A DNA stretch of 64,000 nt from Elymus sibiricus (GCA_039707655.1 CM077665.1:310992486-311056485), one strand, 5' to 3'. Shown: positions 21,274 to 33,699, counted from the first letter of the stretch. Numbers and translations are program-made. Notes: generated by a model from the sequence alone, not told the origin.

Positions 21274-21817
21274 CACATCACCATGGGAGCATCAAGGTTG
21301 ATGTAGAGGCCCTCCGTGATCGACCCCCCTCCGGCAGGGCACCGGAAGAGGGCTCCAGATGGACACATGGCGGAACAGAGACTTGTGGCGGCATAAAACG
21401 TGTTTCGGGAGGCTCTCTAGGGTTTTTGGAATATATATGTGAATTTATAGGCCAGAGATCAGGGCCAGAGGAGCGGGGAGGTGGCCCCAAGCTATCAGGG
21501 CGCGACCACCCCCTGGGCGCGCCCTGATGGCTTGGGGGCACCTCGTGTGCCCTCCAGTCTTCCTCTGAAGCTTCCAAGTCTTATTTTGGTCCAGAAAAAA
21601 TCATCAAAAAGTTTCGAGATATTTGGACTTCGTTTGGTACAGTATTCCTAGAAAGCCAAAAACACGTAGGAAATAGCAACTGGCACTTGGCACTGGGTTA
21701 ATAGGTTGGTGCTCAAAAATAATATAAAACAACAAGTAAATCCCTAAAAAGTACCCTAGAATGATAATATAATAGCATGGAACAATAAAATATTATAGAT
21801 ACGTTGGAGACGTATCA
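21274..21817 (-). repeat. Gypsy-A 3' LTR, 5' portion
   Basis: Read on the minus strand it starts TGATACGTCTCCAACG at 21817, next to the polypurine motif GGCTTGGGGATGC (21818-21830), and continues to ...CTCCCATGGTGATGTG. It then abuts the inverted 3' portion. A GC-rich inverted repeat around GGGCGCG lies at about 21498-21530. Confidence 0.85.
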
Positions 21818-23838
21818 GCATCCCCAAGCCTAATTCATACTCGTCCTCGAGTAGGTAAATGATAAAAACAGAATTTTTAATGTGACATGCTACCCAACAT
21901 GTAATCTTTTTAGGTATAATCATTGAAAAACGATGAATCAACAAACATTAACGTAGTAATATCCATAAGCATAAATAACACAATCATCAACTTCAAAAAT
22001 ATACGATCCTTAAAGAATGTTTACCCCCCATTCATTTTACATATTAGAATGGCATGGCTTCGTCTTCATCACATAAATAAAAATGTCAAGCACCACAGTG
22101 TTAATCCAAGCAATTGGTCGTACTTTTTTCACGCGTTTTAACATTTTATACCTCACTCAATACATGAGCGTGAACCATGGACATAGCATATAGGTGGAAT
22201 AGAATATAGTGGTAGGTTTCAAAGGGGTAAAAGTGGAGAAGAAAGTCTTGTATCAACTAGGCGGATCAATGGGCTATGGAGATGCCCATCAATCGATATC
22301 AATGCGAGGAGTAGGGATTGCCATGCAACCGATGCACTAGAGCTATAAGTGTATGAAAGCTCAAATGAAACTAAGTGGGTGTGCATCCAACTTGCTTGCT
22401 CATGAAGACCTCGAACATTTGAGGAAGCCCGTCATCGGAATATACAAGCCAAGTTCTATAATGAAAAATTCCCACTAGTATATGAAAATGACAAAAGATG
22501 AGACTCTCTATATGAAAAACATGATGCTTTCTAAGCACAAGTGTGGAAAAAGAGGTAGTATCACTGTCCCTTCTCTCTTTATCTCTCATTTATTTATTTA
22601 TTCTTTTTATTTTTTTCCTTTTTCCTTTTTTTCTGTTCTCTTTTCCTTTTTTTCCTTTTCCCTTTTTCTTAGGGGGCTCATTTGGCCTCCCCCATTTTTT
22701 TATTTTTCGTCCGAAGCTCATCCCGAATCGTAGGGGAATCATTATCTCCATCATCCTTTCCTCACTGAGACAATGCTCTAATAATGATAATCATCACACT
22801 TTTATTTACTTACAACTCGATATGAAAAACTGCTAAACAATATGACTCTATATGAATGCCTCTGGCAGTGTACCATGATGTGCACTGATCTAGCATAACA
22901 TGTAAACAATGATGAACGGTGGCTTTGTCACAAATACTATGTTAGCTACATGGTCATGCAAAGCAATATGACAATGAGTGCACAAGTCGTATGATGTAAC
23001 GGTGGAAGTTGCATGGCAATATATCTCGGAATGACTATGAAAATGCCATGACAGGTAGGTATGGTGGTTGTTTTGAGGAAGATATAAGAAAGCTTATGTG
23101 CAACAGAGCGTATCATGTCATGGAGTTTGGATGCACCGGCGAAAACTGCACCGACCCTCGAGGTGAGAATGGGCAATGCACGGTACCGAAGGGGCTAGCA
23201 TATATGAAAAGGTGAGTGCGCGTATATCCATGGATTCACATTATTCATAAAGAACTCACATACTTATTGCAAAGCTTTATTAGCTCTCTCAAAGCAAAGT
23301 ACTACTCGCATGCCCCTAGGGAGGAGGTTGGTAGGAGTTAACCATCGCGCGCCCCCGACCTAAACAACACTAGGATTTCAACGAGGAATAAGAATGCTTA
23401 CACATCATCACCATGCCATAACCAATATTTAGATGAACAACAAATTAACACCCTTTAACTATCCATAGTTCTACTAACCAACAACCATGCGCACACACCC
23501 TTTGATATTACCAAATCAATATCATTTATGTGCTACATGAAGGTTTTGATTATGCGCTCCTTGAATACCTATTATTTTTGGACTAGTCTTATAACCCATG
23601 AAAATTACCGTCACTATATATTAGACTCTCAAACAAATTTAAGTGAAGAACGAGAGTGCAATTATTTCTATAAAATCTATACACTACCGTGCTCTAAAAG
23701 ATATAAGTGAAGCACTAGAGAAGTGAAGCACATAGAGATTCTAACAAATCATGGTGAGCATGTCCCTCTCTCTCAAGTAGGTGTGTCCAACAAACAATGA
23801 TTGTGGAAAACTAAAACAAAAACAAACTAAAACACAAG
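21818..23838 (-). other. Gypsy-A internal region, 3' part (non-coding)
   Basis: No coding frame is supported. It is homologous to Gypsy-C's 3' internal part: both contain the stretch around CACTTTCATATACTAGTGGG and the one around TGCATCCAACTTG. A long polypyrimidine run (22590-22672) becomes a polypurine run on the element strand. Confidence 0.8.
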
Positions 23839-23843
23839 ACGCT

Positions 23844-25352
23844 TGATGACCCACAAGTATAGGGGGTCAATCGTAGTCCTTTCGATAAGTAAGAGTGTCG
23901 AACCCAACGAGGAGCAGAAGGAAATGACAAGCGGTTTTCAGCAAGGTAATTTCTGCAAGCACTGAAATTGTAGGTAACAGGTAGTTTGATAGCAAGATAA
24001 TTGGTAACGAGCAAGTAACGGTGGTAAATAAAGTGCAGCAAGATAGCCCAATCCTTTTGTGGCAAAGGACAGGCCAAAACGGTCTCTTATAATAAGCAAG
24101 CGTTCTTGACGGTACATGGGAATTTCATCTAGTCACTTTCATCAAGTTGGTTTGATTTGCGTTCGCTACTTTGATAATTTGATATGTGGGTGGACCGGTG
24201 CTTGGGTGCTGTTCTTACTTTAACAAACCTCCCACTTATGATTAACCCCCTCGCAAGCATCCGCAACTACGACAAAAGTATTAAGATAAAATCTAAGCAT
24301 TAAACATTTGGATCCAAATCAGCCCCTTACAAAATAGCGCATAAACTAGGGTTTAAGCTTCTATCACTCTAGCAACCCATCATCTAATAAATAATCAACA
24401 ATGCATTCCCTTAGGCCCAAAGATGGTGAAGTGCCATGTAGTCGATGTTCACATGACACCACTAAGGGAATCACAACATTCATATCATCAAAATATCGAA
24501 CACGTATCAACTTCACATGATTACTTGCAACATGACTTCTCCCGTGACCTCAAGAACAAAGGTAACTACTCACAAATGATATTCATGCTCAAGATCAGAG
24601 GGGTATTAAATAGCATAATGGATCTGAACATATAATCTTCCGCCAAATAAACCATATAGTAATCAACTACGAGATGTAATCAACACTACTAGTCACCCAC
24701 ATGTACCAATCTGAGGTTCTGGTACAAAGATTGAACACAAGAGATGAACTAGGGTTTGAGAGGAGATGGTGCTGTTGAAGATGTTGATGAAGATTGGCCT
24801 CCCAAAGATGAGAGGGTTGTTGGTGATGACGATGGCTTCGATTTCCCCCTCCAGGAGGGAAGTTCCCCCGACGGAATCGCTCCGCCGAAGGGCAAAAGTG
24901 CTCCTGCCCAAGTTCCGCCTCGAGACGGCGGCGTTCCGTCCCGAAAGTTCCCTCTCGATTTTTTCTAGGTCAAAAGACCTTAAGTACCAGAAGATGGGCA
25001 CCGGAGGTGGGCCGGGCTGGCCACAACCCACCAGGGCGCGCCTGGGGGGCCTGGCGCGCCCTGGTGTCTTGTGGTCACCAGGTGCCCCCCCTCCGATAGT
25101 TATTTGCTCCAGTATTTTTTATATATCCCAAAATAATTCTCCGTGAAGTTTTAACTTATTTGGAGATGTGCAGAATAGGTGTCTCTGATATGCTTTTTCA
25201 GGTCCAGAATTCCAGCTGCCAGCATTCTCCCTCTTTGTGTAAACCTTGCATATTATGAGAGAAAAGGCATTAGAATTACTCCATAAAGCATTATTATGCA
25301 TAAAAACATTATAAATAATAGTAGGAAATCATGATGCAAAATGGACGTATCA
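23844..25352 (-). repeat. Gypsy-B 3' LTR
   Basis: Starts TGATGACCCACAAG and ends GGACGTATCA (1509 bp). It is followed by ACTCCCCCAAGCTT (25353-25366), the polypurine tract on the minus strand. The GC-rich inverted repeat CACCAGGGCGCGCC...GGCGCGCCCTGGTG lies at about 25030-25066. Confidence 0.92.
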
Positions 25353-25366
25353 ACTCCCCCAAGCTT
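25353..25366 (-). promoter_or_regulatory. Gypsy-B polypurine tract
   Basis: On the minus strand AAGCTTGGGGGAGT lies directly upstream of the 3' LTR. It would prime plus-strand DNA synthesis. Confidence 0.8.
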
Positions 25367-26944
25367 AGACCTCGCTTGTCCTCAAGCGAAAGCCGATATC
25401 GAAAAACATGTCCACATGGTTTGAGAGAGAGGTGTCGATAAAAACAAAATACGGACATAGTAGCATCATGCTTATTATCATAGCAGCAACAAACTTTGTC
25501 ATAGTACTTTTTCATATAACTTTTATTATATAACTTCATCATATAACTTCTCATGAACAAGTAACAATTCATCACAACATAGAAGTATAAAGCATAAACC
25601 TTATTGAAAACCAACAAACTATGTTCTCAGTCAACTTTGCAACTACAATTCATCATATTTTCAGGAAGGGTCTCGTGTCAGAGCCTTTTGGCAAGTCCAC
25701 ATACTCAATCATCATTTGATCTTCTATGATTGCTAACACTCACAGCATGCCCATGAGCAAAAAGTTTCAACCGGACACATAGAAAGATAGGGGCTTATAG
25801 TTTCTCCTCCCAACGTATTCACCTCAAGGGTGACGTCAACAATAATAACTCATGCTCACTCATATCCAACTGGATATATGTGCCTAGATCTTTCCTCACC
25901 ACATGATGCTTGCAAAAAGAAAAAGTAAAAAGGAATAGGGAAGAATACTTTGACTCTTGCATAAAAGGAAATATAAAAGTAAAAGATGGCCCCTTCGCAG
26001 AGGGAAGCAGAGGTTGTCATGCACTTTTTGGTTTGTATGCCAAATCCCTTAATGCAAAAGAACGTCACGTTATATTGCCCCTTATGATAGCAACCTTTAT
26101 TATGCAGTCCATCACTTTTATTACTTTGCCATCACAAGTTCATACAACGCTCAATTTTCTCTTACACTAATTGATCAAACACATTTAGAAGCAATTTTTA
26201 TTGCCTTAGTGCACCGATGACAACTTACTTGAAGGATCTTACTCAATCCATAGGTAGGTATGGTGGACTCTCAAAACATGAGTTTGGGTTTAGGGGTTTT
26301 GGATGCACAAGTAGTATCTCTACTTAGTGTGGAATTTTTGGCTAGCAAAGATATTGAGCAAGCACCACATGTTGAAGGATCTATGACAATATAACTTCTA
26401 TGTGAATATGAACAAACATAAATCATTACGTTGTCTTCCTTGTCCAACGTCAACAATTTTGGCATATAATATTTAATGGGGGCTCACAATCATAAAAGAT
26501 GTCCAAGATAGTGTATTTGCATGTGAATCTTCTCTTCCCTTATTAATTCTTTCATGAATTGCATGATTGACCAATGTTATGTTTGTCAATCTCCAATAAA
26601 TTTTACCACTTATACTTTTCCGTATGTTTTGTCATTACTTACCATAAGATTAGCATATGATCCTTTTCATTTATTTCCTTTATGTTTTGACTGCAACAAG
26701 AAAGTAAAGAAGCAAAAGCTCAAACTAAACTTTATTATATAACTCTCACTCGATTACATAGATAAATAGATCATGAAACTAGCACTCGAAAATACATCAT
26801 ACTAAACTTTTATTCAACTAGGTCACGAAAGAGCTAAGGATCAAACTAAAATAGGTAAAGGTAAATAAAAGTGATGGTGATACGATACCGGGGCGTCTCC
26901 CCCAAGCTTGGCACAAGCCAAGGGGAGTGCCCATACCCGTGTAC
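25367..26944 (-). other. Gypsy-B 3' non-coding region
   Basis: AT-rich sequence between the open frame at 26945-27367 and the polypurine tract. No coding region is supported. A second CCCCCAAGCTTGG motif, reverse complement of the polypurine-tract core, lies near 26900. Confidence 0.7.
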
Positions 26945-27367
26945 TCAAGTATCCTTTGGTGGTGAAGATGACGAAGGTGGTGATGAAGTGGTAGCGTTCG
27001 TTTTCAGCTTACGCTTGAGGATGAAATTCTCCTCCTTCAAGCCATCGATCTCCTGCTCAAGCTCTAATATCTTTTCGCATAATGCCTGCTTGTTTTCCTG
27101 CAGAAGATGAAAAGGGATAAACTGGATCTTTGGTTTCTTTGCTTTATTAGGGAGACTTGACTTCTTGAATTCCACGTACATGTCCCCGGGTTGAGGTAGT
27201 GGGACTTCTTCATCATCAGAGCTTGTCTCTTCCTTTACCTTCAAGTCATAATCTTCTTCTTCCTCCGAGGTCCAGCCGTGGAGCTCCACATCCCCATAGA
27301 CCTTGGGGTCTATTAGGAAAACATCACGAAACAAGAACAGGGGTTTTTTCTGCGATGCGGTGGTCAA
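26945..27367 (-). CDS. Gypsy-B downstream (env-position) open frame with coiled coil
   Basis: About 140 codons are open between integrase and the 3' LTR, where Athila elements carry their env-like frame. The product has an acidic region (HGWTSEEEEDY, TSSDDEEVPLPQP), then a predicted coiled coil from LLQENKQALCEKILEL to ENFILKRKLK, and a Ser/Pro tail. I see no signal peptide or membrane segment, so it is not a typical envelope protein. The frame start at 27367 is TTG; the first ATG in frame is codon 63 (27179-27181). I do not recognise a function. Confidence 0.5.
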   Translation of the reverse strand: MTTASQKKPLFLFRDVFLIDPKVYGDVELHGWTSEEEEDYDLKVKEETSSDDEEVPLPQPGDMYVEFKKSSLPNKAKKPKIQFIPFHLLQENKQALCEKILELEQEIDGLKEENFILKRKLKTNATTSSPPSSSSPPKDT

Positions 27368-27375
27368 AAAAATCG

Positions 27376-27510
27376 GGGGTATATATAAAGATTTTTTTTA
27401 TCTTGGGAAGCAAGAATATGGAAGGAAAACGGAGTCATTAAGGTGCCCGAGGGGGGCACAACCCACCAGGGCGGGCCAGGGAGGGCAGGCACGCCCTGGT
27501 GTATCGTGCC
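27376..27510 (-). promoter_or_regulatory. LTR-like GC hairpin plus TATA motif upstream of the Gypsy-B 3' frame
   Basis: On the minus strand an inverted repeat CACCAGGGCGTGCC...GGCCCGCCCTGGTG (27464-27502) is followed, about 80 bp later, by TATATATA (27380-27387). The same hairpin-then-TATA order occurs in the LTRs of this and neighbouring families. The first in-frame ATG of the downstream frame is about 200 bp beyond. Whether it acts as an internal promoter is inference. Confidence 0.4.
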
Positions 27511-27636
27511 CACCTCAATTGCTTTCCTGTTTATTTCTTATTTTCCTAATTTTTGTAATATTCCAAAACTAACAGAAAATATTTTTGCGTATTTTTCGGA
27601 GTTCGTTTACTTACCGTATCACGTACCTCCTCTTTT

Positions 27637-28826
27637 TCAGGATTCTGGAGTGTTCTGGAAGGTTTCTTTTATGTGTTCCTCCAGTGTGATGGTTTGGATA
27701 ATATTGCTTTCAACATTAATAGGCATACCTGAGATATAGTGTTTAATTCTTTGTTCCATTGACCACCTTCGGGTTAGTACCTTTGGCATTATTAATCTTG
27801 ATAGCTCCAGAACGATAAACCTCTTCGATAATATATGGTCCTTACCATTTGGAAAGAAGCTTTCCTGCAAAAAATCTAAAATGAGAGTTGTACAAAAGAA
27901 CATATTCTCCAACTTTGAATTCCCGCTTTTGGATTCTTTTGTCATGCCATCTTTTAACTTTTTCTTTTAACAGTTTGGCATTTTCATAAGCTTGGGTTCT
28001 CCATTCATCTAGTGAGCTAATATCAAATAACCTATTTTCACCGACAAGTTTGAAATCATAATTGAGTTCTTTAATTGCCCAAAATGCTTTATGCTCTAAC
28101 TCTAGAGGCAAATGAAAAGCTTTTCCATATACCATTTTGTATGGAGACATACCCATAGGATTTTTATAAGCTGTTCTATAGGCCCAAAGTGCATCATCTA
28201 GTTTCTTAGACCAATTCTTTCGGGACCTGACCATTTTTTGTAATATTAATTTTATTTCTCTATTGCTAAGTTCAACTTGACCACTAGATTGAGGATGATA
28301 GGGTGATGCAATTCTATGGTTAACATCATATTTAGCAAGCATTTTACGGAAACCACCATGAATGAAGTGTGAACCACCATCAGTCATTAAATATCTAGGG
28401 GCTCCAAACCTCGGGAAAATAACTTCTTTAAGCATTTTAATGGAGGCGTTATGATCAGCACTACTAGTTGGAATAGCTTCTACCCACTTAGTAACATAAT
28501 CAACAACAACCAAAATATGAGTATACCCATTAGAGGAAGAAAAGGTCCCATATAGTCAAAACCCCAAACATCAAATGGTTCAACAACAAGTGAATAATTC
28601 ATAGGCATTTCCTGACGCTTACCGATATTACCAATTCTTTGACATTCATCACAAGACAAGACAAACTTACGGGCATCCTTGAAGAGAGTAGGCCAATAAA
28701 AACCAGATTGCAATACCTTGTGAGCAGTTCTATCTCCCGCATGATGTCCTCGATAGGCTTCAGAATGACATTTCCGTAGGATTTGTTCCTATTCATTCTC
28801 AGGTACACAACGTCTAATAATACCAT
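27637..28826 (-). pseudogene. Gypsy-B integrase (broken)
   Basis: The zinc-binding part includes SGFYWPTLFKDA and CDECQRIGNIGKRQEMP. The core has VVVDYVTKWVEAI (first Asp), RYLMTDGGSHFIH (second Asp) and YHPQSSGQVELSNREIK (Glu), the DD-E triad. The C-terminal part ends with GQ/EQRIKHYISGMPINVE. Four overlapping frames are needed to read it, so there are several frameshifts. It inserts the cDNA into the genome; the pattern fits Athila-type gypsy elements without an obvious chromodomain. Confidence 0.88.
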
Positions 28827-28871
28827 CTACCCCTTCTTTATAAAGACATGGGTCATACCAAAAGTAATGTC

Positions 28872-30750
28872 TTAAATCATAGAAGAATTTTTTCTTTTGC
28901 TGGTATGTGAAACTAGGTGGTATATATCAACAATGTAGTTAGCATAATCAGCATACCAAGGAGTGTTTTGAGAAACATTTATTGCAGCTAACTGTTCATC
29001 AGGAAAACTATCATCAATAGGTAGTGGGTCATCAAGAATATTTTCTAACCTAGACAAGTTATCAGCTATGGGGTTCTCAGCTCCTTTCCTGCCAGTGATA
29101 TGTAAATAAAATTCTTGAAACAAGAGAACCCACCTAATGAGTCTAGGTTTAGCATCTTTCTTTTCCATAAGATATTTCATAGCAGCATGATCAGTGTGAA
29201 CAATAACTTTGGAATCAACAATGTAAGATCTAAATTTATCACAAGCAAACACAACTGCTAAAAATTCCTTTTCAGTAGTAGCATAATTTCTTTGGGCACC
29301 GTCTAGAGTTTTGCTAGCATAATGATTTCTTATCAACTCTTTGTCCTAGAACAACACCAACAGCATAATCACTAGCATCATGCATAATTTCAAAAGGCAA
29401 GTTCCAATCAGGTGGTTGAACAATAGGTGCAGAAGTTAAGGCTTTCTTAAGTGTTTCAAAGGCTTCTACACAATCATCATAAAAAACAAATGGAATATCC
29501 TTTTGTAAAAGATTAGTAAGAGGCCTAGAAATTTTAGAGAAGTCTTTAATAAACCTCCTATAGAAACCAGCATGACCAAGGAAACTACGAATACCTTTAA
29601 TATATTTAGGACATGTTATTTTCTCAATTGCATCAACTTTAGATTTATCCACCTCAATACCTCGTTCAGATATTTTATGCCCCAAGACAATACCTTCATT
29701 AACCATAAAGTGGCACTTCTCCCAATTCAAGACGAGATTAGTTTGTTCACATCTCTGCAAAACTCGATCAAGGTTGCTTAAGCAATCATCAAAAGAAGTT
29801 CCATAAACGGAAAAATCATCCATGAAAACCTCCATAATCTTTTCACAAAAATCAAAGAATGTAGCAGTCATACATCTTTGAAAGGTAGCAGGTGCATTGC
29901 ATAAACCAAAAGCATATGTCTATAAGCATAGGTTCGAAAAGGACAAGTAAAGGTGGTTTTCTCTTGACCAGGTTGTGTTACAGGTATTTGAGAGAAACCA
30001 GAATATCCATCCAGAAAACAAAAGTGTGTGTGCTTAGATAATCTTTCTAGAATTTGATCAATGAAAGGCAGAGGGTAATGATCTTTTCTAGTATCTTTAT
30101 TTAATTTTCTAAAATCAATTACCATTCTATAGCTAGTGACAATTCTCTATGGGATAAGTTCATTTTTATCATTAGGAACAACAGTAATACCTCCCTTCTT
30201 AGGGACACAATGAACGAGACTTACCTATCTACTATCAGCTATGGGATAAATTATACCTGCTTCCAGAAGCTTTAATATTTCAGTTCTTACCACTTCTTTC
30301 ATCTTAGGATTCAATCGTTGTTGGTGATCAACAACTGGTTTAGCATCAGGTTCCATATTAATCTTGTGCTGACATAGAGTGGAACTAATGCCCTTAAGAC
30401 CATCAAGAATATATCCAATAGTAGCCCAGTGCTTCCTCAGAATTTTTAATAATCTTTCTTCTTCATGTTATGAAAGGTTAGCACTAATAATAACAGGATA
30501 TATCTTTTTCTCATCAAGATAAGCATACTTTAAAGTGTTAGGCAATTTTTTTAATTCAAACACATGATCACCTTTAGGTGGAGGAGGACCTCCCAGAGTT
30601 TCAATAGGCAAATTGTGTTTTAGGATAGGTTGTTGTTCAAATAATATTTTATCCATTTCATTTCTTTCACGCAAGTGCATATCATTTTCATGGTTAAGCA
30701 AATATTGTTCTAGTAGATCGGTAGGAGGTACGGCAATAGAAGCAAGACCA
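28872..30750 (-). pseudogene. Gypsy-B reverse transcriptase and RNase H (broken)
   Basis: RT motifs: MVIDFRKLNKDTRKDHYPLP, FCFLDGYSGFSQIPV and the active-site MEVFMDDFSVYG (near 29820). LGHKISERGIEVDKSKVDAI and SFLGHAGFYRRFIKDFSK follow. RNase H has [35 protein letters not shown] and [13 protein letters not shown] with its D-E-D residues. Stops and shifts lie near 29870, 29330 and upstream of 30125. The 5' part (30130-30750) is homologous but poorly conserved as a frame. Confidence 0.9.
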
Positions 30751-30751
30751 A

Positions 30752-31187
30752 TTATTTCATCCTTACTAGATATTCTTTATTACGTGGTTGTCTACCAAAC
30801 TTGGAGAAATTAAACTCATGAGACACATCACCAAAACTAACACTGACAGTTTGCTCTTCACAATCTATCTTAGCATTAACAGTGTTTGAGAAAGGTATAC
30901 CAAAGATAATGGGACAAAAGTCATCTTGTGGGGAACCAAGAACTAGAAAATCAGTAGGATATTTTATTTTCCCACACAAGACTTCAACATCTCTAACAAT
31001 CCCAAGTGGTGTGATGGTGTCTCTATTAGCAAGTTTAATAGTAACATCAATGTCTTCTATTTCGGCGGGTGCTATATCATTCATAATTTCTTGGTATAAG
31101 GTAAAAGGAATAGCACTCACACTAGCACCCACATCACATAAACCATGATATGAATGATCTCCAATTTTAACTGAGACAACATGCATG
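30752..31187 (-). pseudogene. Gypsy-B aspartic protease
   Basis: The frame has YHGLCDVGASVSAIPFTLY, with DVGAS in place of the usual D(T/S/L)GAS catalytic loop (31121-31135), and FLVLGSPQDDFCPIIFGIPF downstream. It would process the gag-pol polyprotein. Gypsy-C is inserted just upstream, at 31188, and the gag side resumes at 38944. Confidence 0.85.
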
Positions 31188-32788
31188 TGATACGTCTCCA
31201 ACGTATCTATAATTTTTTATTGTTCCATGCTATTATATTATCGGTTTTGGATGTTTTATATGCATTAATATGCTATTTTATATTATTTTTGGGACTAACC
31301 TATTAACCTAGAGCCCAGTGCCAGTTTCTGTTTTTTCCTTGTTTTTGAGTTTTACAGAAAAGGAATATCAAACGGAGTCCAAACGGAATAAAAACTTACG
31401 ATGATTTTTTATGGACCAGAAGAAGCCCAGGGAGCATTGGAGGTGGGCCAAAAGAGCCACGAGGCGATCACAAGCCTAGGGGGCGCCAAAAATCTCATAA
31501 ATACCCAAACCTCTGAAAAGAAACCTAGATCGGGAGTTCCGCCGCCGCAAGCCTTTGTAGCCACGAAAAACCAATCGGGAGCCCGTTCCGGCACCCTGCC
31601 GGAGGGGGAAACCATCACCGGAGGCCATCTTCATCATCCCGGCGGTCTCCATGACGAGGAGGGAGTAGTTCACCCTCGGGGCTGAGGGTATGTACCAGTA
31701 GCTATGTGTTTGATCTCTCTCTCTCTCGTGTTCTTGAGATGGCACGATCTTGATGTACCGTCAGCTTTATTAATATATATGAATCATATGGAGTTTTCCC
31801 CTCTCTATCTTCTTGTGATGAATTGAGTTTTCCCTTTGAAGTTTACTTATCGGATTGAGTCTTTAAAGGATTTGAGAACACTTGATGTATGTCTTGCGAT
31901 GGGATATCCGTGGTGACAATGGGATGTTCTATTGATCCACTTGATGTATGTTTTGGTGATCAACTTGCGGGTTCCGTGACCTTGGGAATCTATGCATAGG
32001 GGTTGGCACACGTTTTCGTCTTGACTCCCGGTAGAAACTTTGGGACACTCTTTGAAGTTCCTTGTGTTGGATTGAACATGATGAATCTGAAATTGTGTGA
32101 TGCATATCGTATAATCAAGCCCATGGGTACTCGTGGTGACATTGGAGTATCTAGGTGACATTAGGGTTTTGGTTGATGTGTATCTTAAGGTGTTATTTTA
32201 GTACGAACTCTAGGGCTGTTCGTGACACTTATAGGGATAGCTCATAAGATTGATCGGAAAAGATAACTTTGAGGTGGTTTCGTACCCTACAATAATTTCT
32301 TTGTTTGTTCTCCGCTATTTGTGACTTTGGAGTGAACTCTTTATCGCACGTGAGGGATTTACATATGATTCAACTATGTCAGTATTGTTGAGAGAACTTG
32401 CACTAGTGAAAGTATGAACCCTAGGCCTTATTTCCAAGCATTGCAATACCGTTTGTGCTCACTTTTATCATTAGTTACCTTGCTGTTTTTATATTTTCAG
32501 ATTACAAAAACCTATATCTACCATCCATATTACACTTGTATCACCATCTCTTCGCCGAACTAGTGCACCTATACAATTTACCATTGTATTGGGTGTGTTG
32601 GGGACACAAGAGACTCTTTGTTATTTGGTTGCAGGGTTGTTTGAGAGAGACCATCTTCATCCTACGCCTCCCACGGATTGATAAACCTTAGGTCATCCAC
32701 TTGAGGGAAATTTGCTACTGTCCTACAAAACTCTGCGCTTGGAGGCCCAACACGAGTCTACAAGAATAAGGTTGCGTAGTAGACATCA
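31188..32788 (+). repeat. Gypsy-C 5' LTR
   Basis: TGATACGTCTCC...GTAGACATCA. It lacks about 83 bp that are present in the 3' LTR at about 37553-37633; the deletion lies between short GCGCC/ACGCC repeats. Confidence 0.95.
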
Positions 32789-32798
32789 AGCTCTTTTC

Positions 32799-32811
32799 TG
32801 GCGCCGTTGCC
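32799..32811 (+). promoter_or_regulatory. Gypsy-C primer-binding site
   Basis: TTTTCTGGCGCCGTTGCC starts a few bases after the 5' LTR; the core TGGCGCCGTTGCC is shared, with one change, by Gypsy-B. Confidence 0.65.
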
Positions 32812-32913
32812 AGGGAGGTGAGTGCTTGAAGGTATATCTTTAGATCTTGCAATTAAATATTTTAGTTTCTTGATTTTCACTAGTTTGGTTTTATAAAAGA
32901 AAACTACAAAAAA

Positions 32914-33699
32914 ATGGATTTTAGGTTGCATCATTTGTTTCGTCTCTATAATGTCTTTCGTGAAAATAAGGATTCCGAAAATTGTGCTCAATTGGTAGAG
33001 GAAGAAATTATGAAAATACTTGATGAGAATTCCTTGAATGATGAGCATGATAGTGATATTGTTAGTATGAATTCTCTGAATATCCATGATGCTAATGATA
33101 TGTAAAGCCACAAGCTTGGGGATGCTATGTTTGACGAAGATGATATTTTTAGTCCCCCAAGTTTTGATGAGCAAATTAATGATGATGATGGCATGCCTCC
33201 TATCTATGATGATTATGGTGATAACATGTATGATATAAAAAGTGATAGCAACTTTGAAACTTGTCATCATGGTTTTAATATTCAAAGTGGTTATGTCAAT
33301 CAAGTATCTCATGATAGTTATTTTGTTGAGTTTGCTCCCACTATTATGAATGAGAAGAAAATTGCTTATGTGGAGAGTGAAAAATTTTCTATGCTTGTAG
33401 ATCATGAAAAGAATGCTTTATGTGATAGTTATATTGTTGAATTCATTCATGATGCTACTGAAAATTATTATGAGAGAGGATCTTATGCTTCTACATATTG
33501 CAATAATATCAAGTTTCCTCTCTATGTGTTGAAAGTTTTGAAGTCATGCTTGTTTTGCCTTCCTATGCTAGTTGATTCTTGTTCCCATAAATTGTTTGCT
33601 CACAAAATCTCTATGCATAGGAAGTGGGTTAGACTTAAATGTGCTAGTCATATGCTTCATAATGCTCCTGTTATGTTTCAATTCTTATCTTTTATGTGA
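32914..33699 (+). CDS. Gypsy-C gag-position frame of unknown function (63 + 190 codons, one internal stop)
   Basis: An ATG at 32914, 125 bases after the LTR, opens a 63-codon frame ending in TAA at 33103-33105. The same frame then reopens with ATG at 33127 for 190 codons, so a single stop separates them. The second part starts very acidic (MFDEDDIFSPPSFDEQINDD), contains VSHDSYFVEFAPTIMNEK and ends with a Cys-rich region (LKSCLFCLPMLVDSCSHKL) and a basic stretch. There is no CCHC knuckle, protease, RT or integrase motif. It occupies the place of gag. I do not recognise the family. The stop could be a mutation, a readthrough site, or a boundary between two proteins. Confidence 0.55.

Noticed and set aside
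22590..22680. Pyrimidine-rich run as a regulatory or triplex-forming site
   Set aside because: It lies in the Gypsy-A interior and has a purine-rich counterpart in Gypsy-C, so it is a family sequence; no independent evidence of function.
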